Position numbers and translations under genes: made by a program. Positions 6,651-8,666 of a DNA stretch of 8,666 nucleotides are shown here, piece after piece. Location: positions 1 through 8,666 of the forward strand of contig CAMLOC010000107.1 of the NCBI GenBank assembly GCA_946481465.1, written 5' to 3'. The DNA is from an uncultured Shinella sp. (GTDB lineage: Bacteria > Pseudomonadota > Alphaproteobacteria > Rhizobiales > Rhizobiaceae). Numbering within the stretch: position 1 is the first letter of the stretch; each line of letters starts with the position of its first letter. A model generated the notes under the pieces. The model had not been told where the DNA came from. It did no database searches and saw nothing but the letters and a program-made list of their open reading frames with translations.

Positions 6651-7007
6651 GGATATACCCCAAGATTGAAGTTGGCAGACGCAATCACCTGCGCACGTCC
6701 GGTCATCCGGGAGTTTCACGGCGAGGATGTCGAAACCCTTGCGCATGACGCGGGGCCGTCGGCGCTGCGCATGCCGCTATCGGCATCGACAGGCCCGGCA
6801 CCGCCCTGATTGGCGTTGGTGCTAGGTGAAACATGGCTCGCGCGAGCCAGCACAGCGGAATGGCATCATGCACCCAGAGCAACGAATGTCTCTGATCCCC
6901 ACGCCCTCGAAAGCAATCGCCCCTCACCCGGATGCCGCCTTACCGGCGGGGGCCCGAATGCATCTTCAGGCCCTGGGTTCGCGAGGGATTTTCGCGTTCA
7001 ACCGGAG
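6651..7007 (-). other. Long leader of the octad-repeat gene, no gene seen
   Basis: About 355 bases lie between the predicted promoter and the ATG at 6650. Short ORFs here on both strands have compositions unlike proteins and were discounted. It contains a perfect palindrome GGCTCGCGCGAGCC (6835-6848), able to fold as a hairpin, and a stem ATGCCG-CTAT-CGGCAT (6771-6786). If transcription does start near 7000, this is an unusually long 5' UTR that could hold post-transcriptional control. Confidence 0.45.
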
Positions 7008-7037
7008 ATTATCCCCCAGCCTTTAATTTTGGGTTAA
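7008..7037 (-). promoter_or_regulatory. Putative CtrA-dependent promoter of octad-repeat protein A
   Basis: The -35-like TTAACC (7032-7037) is embedded in the CtrA box. An 18-bp spacer separates it from a -10 GATAAT (7008-7013; five of six consensus bases). Transcription to the left would start near 7000 and read a leader of about 350 bases into the gene at 6650. Confidence 0.55.
7023..7037. promoter_or_regulatory. CtrA box upstream of octad-repeat protein A
   Basis: TTAA-TTTTGGG-TTAA is a perfect TTAA-N7-TTAA site. On the minus strand its first half (TTAACC, 7032-7037) sits 18 bp before GATAAT (7008-7013), the classic layout in which CtrA occupies the -35 region of an activated promoter. 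Confidence 0.72.
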
Positions 7038-7152
7038 CGCCCCATCGATTCTCTGTGCCGAGTTGACCGCATTCCGGCCCCGAGGGCAGCATAGGCAGAA
7101 AAATCCAAGCACAGTCCGAGGATAGACCTCACGCAACCAGTATTAATGATTA

Positions 7153-7184
7153 ACGGGCGCCCGCCGGAAATGGCGAACGCCCGT
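7153..7184 (-). terminator. Strand-specific terminator hairpin after octad-repeat protein B
   Basis: On the minus-strand transcript the arms ACGGGCGUUCGCC and GGCGGGCGCCCGU form a 13-bp stem including two G-U pairs, with loop AUUUCC, followed by UAAUCAUUAAU. On the plus strand the two G-U pairs become A-C mismatches. The structure therefore favours termination of the leftward transcript from the gene ending at 7329. Confidence 0.65.
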
Positions 7185-7199
7185 GAAAGGGTTCCGATG

Positions 7200-7311
7200 C
7201 GGTTTTCGGCCGGGCTGGAGCATTTCCAGCCGAAGCGAAATCGCTTCGGTGTCGGATAATGCGGTAAAACCAGTAATCCAGAGCATTTCCGATGAACCAG
7301 AAATGCTCTGG
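7200..7311. repeat. RIME-like palindromic intergenic element
   Basis: A stretch of about 110 bp carries two palindromic modules: GGCTGGA-N5-TCCAGCC (7213-7231) joined to CCGAAGCG-AAAT-CGCTTCGG (7230-7249), and a 12-bp stem CCAGAGCATTTC-N10-GAAATGCTCTGG (7278-7311). The size, the two large palindromes and the GAGCATTTC core fit the Rhizobium-specific intergenic mosaic elements (RIME) as I remember them. It lies directly after the stop of protein B, where it may also protect or end the transcript. A genome-wide copy search would settle the identity. Confidence 0.6.
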
Positions 7312-7328
7312 CGCCCTGCCCGGTCCTG

Positions 7329-8666
7329 TCAAAGACCCTCGAACTCGGCGTAGGCCGCCACCACCGCGTTCACCTGCTCGACGCTCATCGCCCGCGCCTG
7401 TGCCGCCGTGAGGCTGTCGAGCTGCTCTTCGCTGAGGCCCGAGACATGCTGCGTGCTCAGTCCCCTGATGGCCCGGGTGCCGATGGCCGCGATCTCGTCC
7501 GTCGTGAAGGTCTGGATATCCTCCAGCAACATCGCCGCGATCTGCCGGCTGCTCAGCGCGCCGATCTGGGCGGAGTTCAGGAGATCGATCTGGTCCGACG
7601 ACAGGGCCGCAATCTGCTCCGTCGACAACGATGCCACCTGGTCGGTCGTCAGTGCCGCGATCTGGTCGTTCTTCAGTGCGGCGATAACGCCGGTGGACAG
7701 GCGGGCAATCGTCCGCGAACCGATCTGCGCAATTTCATCCGTCGTGAAGGCCTGGATATCCTCCGATGCCAGGCCGGCAACGGCGGCGGCAGAAAGCACC
7801 GCAACCTGGCTGCTCGTGAGGGCCGCCGTCTGCTCGCTCGAAAGGGCGGCGACCTGATCGCTCTTCAACGCGGCGATGAAGGCCGTCGACAGAGCCGCGG
7901 TCTGGGCGGTCGAAAACGCCGTCACATCGAGGCTGACGGACTGGCGCGCGGTCAGCGCGCCGACCTGCGTCGCGCTCAGTGCGCCGAGCTGGTCGGAACC
8001 GAGGACAGCCAGCTGGGTGGACTTGAGCGCCGCGACCTGCCCGGTCGTCAAGGCGGCGACCTGCGCGGTGGAAAGCGCCGCGACGGCATCGGTGGAGAGC
8101 CACACGAGGACCCGCGTCGAGATCTGCGCGACTTCATCGGTCGTGAACGTTTCGATATCCGCGGCTCCGATGCCCGTGATGCCGGCCGCCGAGAGCGCCG
8201 CGACCTGCCCGGTTCCAAGGGCGGACACCTGGTCGGTCGACAGCGCGGTAACCTGATTGCCCTTCAACGCGGCGACGAAGGCGGTCGACAGGGCCGCGGT
8301 CTGGCCGGTCGACAGGGCCGACACGTCGAGGCCTACAGCCTGGCGTACGGCAAGCGCGCCGATCTGCGCCGTGGAGAGCGCCCCCATCTGCTCGGAGGAA
8401 AGCGCGGCCAGCTGGGCGGTCGAAAGAACGGAGACCTGCCCCGTCGTCAGCGCGGCGACCTGCGCGGTGGAAAGAGCGGTGACGGCATCGGTGGAAAGGC
8501 GTGCAAGGACCCGCGTCCCGATGCTTGCGATCTCGCCGGTCGTGAACGTCTCGATGTCCTCGGCTTCCAGACCCTCGACGGCAGCCGCCGAAAGCGCTGC
8601 GATCTGGCCGCTCGTGAGCGCTGCCGCCTGCTCGGGCGACAGGGCGGCGACCTGATCGCTCTTCAA
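7329..8666 (-). CDS. Octapeptide-repeat protein B, C-terminal part (N-terminus outside window)
   Basis: The reading frame is open at the right edge, so the true start is unseen; the TTG at the very edge is read as Leu of a repeat. The 445 visible residues comprise 53 octads such as LSTAQVAA and LTTGQVAA, plus two pentads (LDVSA, LDVTA). These are ordered into higher units of 133 residues. Each unit starts with LK, carries a distinctive EDIETFTT...IG/STR segment at octads 5-7, and ends STAFVAA or STAFIAA. The last third diverges and ends in EQVNAVVAAYAEFEGL, a tail like that of protein A. No Cys or membrane segment is seen. The protein resembles A in octad consensus and tail but has a higher-order repeat and is probably considerably longer. 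I do not recognise the family; an exported structural or adhesive role is a guess from repetitiveness and context. Confidence 0.85.
   Translation of the reverse strand: MKSDQVAALSPEQAAALTSGQIAALSAAAVEGLEAEDIETFTTGEIASIGTRVLARLSTDAVTALSTAQVAALTTGQVSVLSTAQLAALSSEQMGALSTAQIGALAVRQAVGLDVSALSTGQTAALSTAFVAALKGNQVTALSTDQVSALGTGQVAALSAAGITGIGAADIETFTTDEVAQISTRVLVWLSTDAVAALSTAQVAALTTGQVAALKSTQLAVLGSDQLGALSATQVGALTARQSVSLDVTAFSTAQTAALSTAFIAALKSDQVAALSSEQTAALTSSQVAVLSAAAVAGLASEDIQAFTTDEIAQIGSRTIARLSTGVIAALKNDQIAALTTDQVASLSTEQIAALSSDQIDLLNSAQIGALSSRQIAAMLLEDIQTFTTDEIAAIGTRAIRGLSTQHVSGLSEEQLDSLTAAQARAMSVEQVNAVVAAYAEFEGL
7677..7868 (-). repeat. Partial third super-repeat unit of protein B
   Basis: The first eight octads, LKSDQVAA to LSTGVIAA, follow units 1 and 2 closely, including the EDIQAFTTDEIAQIGSR segment. 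After this the register changes. A second EDIQTFTTDEIAAIGTR segment appears ten octads later (about 7437-7448 and surrounding), which suggests a deletion or recombination between units. Confidence 0.7.
7869..8267 (-). repeat. 399-bp super-repeat unit 2 of protein B
   Basis: It has the same length and order as unit 1: 16 octads with a pentad (LDVTA) at the same place, from LKGNQVTA to LSTAFIAA. Protein and DNA are clearly similar to unit 1, which indicates tandem duplication of the whole 133-residue block. Confidence 0.85.
8268..8666 (-). repeat. 399-bp super-repeat unit 1 of protein B
   Basis: It encodes 16 octads and one pentad (LDVSA), 133 residues, from LKSDQVAA to LSTAFVAA. The window ends exactly at its first codon, so further copies may lie outside. 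Confidence 0.85.

Noticed and set aside
5232..6809. 525-aa repetitive plus-strand ORF opposite octad protein A
   Set aside because: Its repetitiveness is inherited from the 24-bp array read antisense, and it runs through the terminator and the leader. The minus-strand frame has the regular hydrophobic pattern, a sensible tail and a terminator placed right after it.
6703..7037. Small ORFs (74, 75 and 66 aa) on both strands in the leader region
   Set aside because: There are no ribosome sites, the composition is random, and they overlap on opposite strands and with the promoter.
7143..7153. TTAATGATTAA as another CtrA box
   Set aside because: The half-sites are separated by 3 bp, not 7; it is better explained as the AT-rich tail of the terminator at 7153-7184.
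7150..7332. 60-aa minus-strand ORF after protein B
   Set aside because: It is composed of the RIME-like palindromes and terminator hairpin and its composition is not protein-like.
7329..8666. CRISPR-like or satellite repeat
   Set aside because: The 24-bp units are degenerate, contiguous, in frame and have no spacers; they are a protein-coding repeat.
8664..8666. TTG at the right edge as the true start of protein B
   Set aside because: It is the Leu codon that opens each 133-residue unit (LKSD, LKGN, LKSD) and no ribosome site can be seen; the gene most likely continues outside the window.
5259..8666. TAL-effector-like or pentapeptide repeats
   Set aside because: LTxxQV looks like the start of a TALE repeat, but the period is 8, not about 34. 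There are no repeat-variable di-residues, and the A-[DN]-L-x-x pentapeptide pattern is absent.

Overview
The window looks like chromosomal DNA from a flagellated alphaproteobacterium of the Rhizobiales, most likely Rhizobiaceae. The evidence is high GC, a flagellin and MotB of rhizobial type, perfect CtrA boxes (TTAA-N7-TTAA) upstream of two genes, and a RIME-like palindromic intergenic element. All real genes lie on the minus strand. The many long plus-strand ORFs are high-GC mirror frames.

Layout in the direction of transcription (right to left): (1) the C-terminal part of a large octapeptide-repeat protein, open at the right edge (7329-8666), containing 399-bp super-repeats; (2) a spacer with a RIME-like element and a terminator hairpin; (3) a CtrA-type promoter near 7008-7037 and a leader of roughly 350 nt; (4) a second, complete octapeptide-repeat protein of 463 aa (5259-6650) with its own terminator; (5) a TPR + SPINDLY/GT41-type O-linked glycosyltransferase of 678 aa (3025-5061); (6) a flagellin of 394 aa (1604-2788) with two tandem CtrA boxes upstream; (7) hairpins, then a FliH/YscL-like protein (638-1291) overlapping by 4 bp with (8) motB (1-641, C-terminus outside the window).

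How it may fit together: flagellin, a probable export-ATPase regulator and the motor stator form an ordinary rhizobial flagellar block. The less ordinary part lies upstream of it. A TPR-GT41 enzyme next to flagellin recalls TPR-glycosyltransferases that modify flagellin in other alphaproteobacteria (FlmG), so flagellin O-glycosylation is a reasonable inference. Two related proteins built almost entirely from Ser/Thr-rich octads (consensus roughly L-S/T-T-x-Q-V/I-A-A) sit beside it. They lack cysteine and a signal peptide, and end in a similar short tail (Q-x-N-x-x-V/I-A-A-Y-x-E). At least one has the same kind of CtrA-box promoter as flagellin. I do not recognise this family. My best hypothesis is a CtrA-controlled, possibly exported and possibly glycosylated surface or flagellum-associated repeat protein pair.
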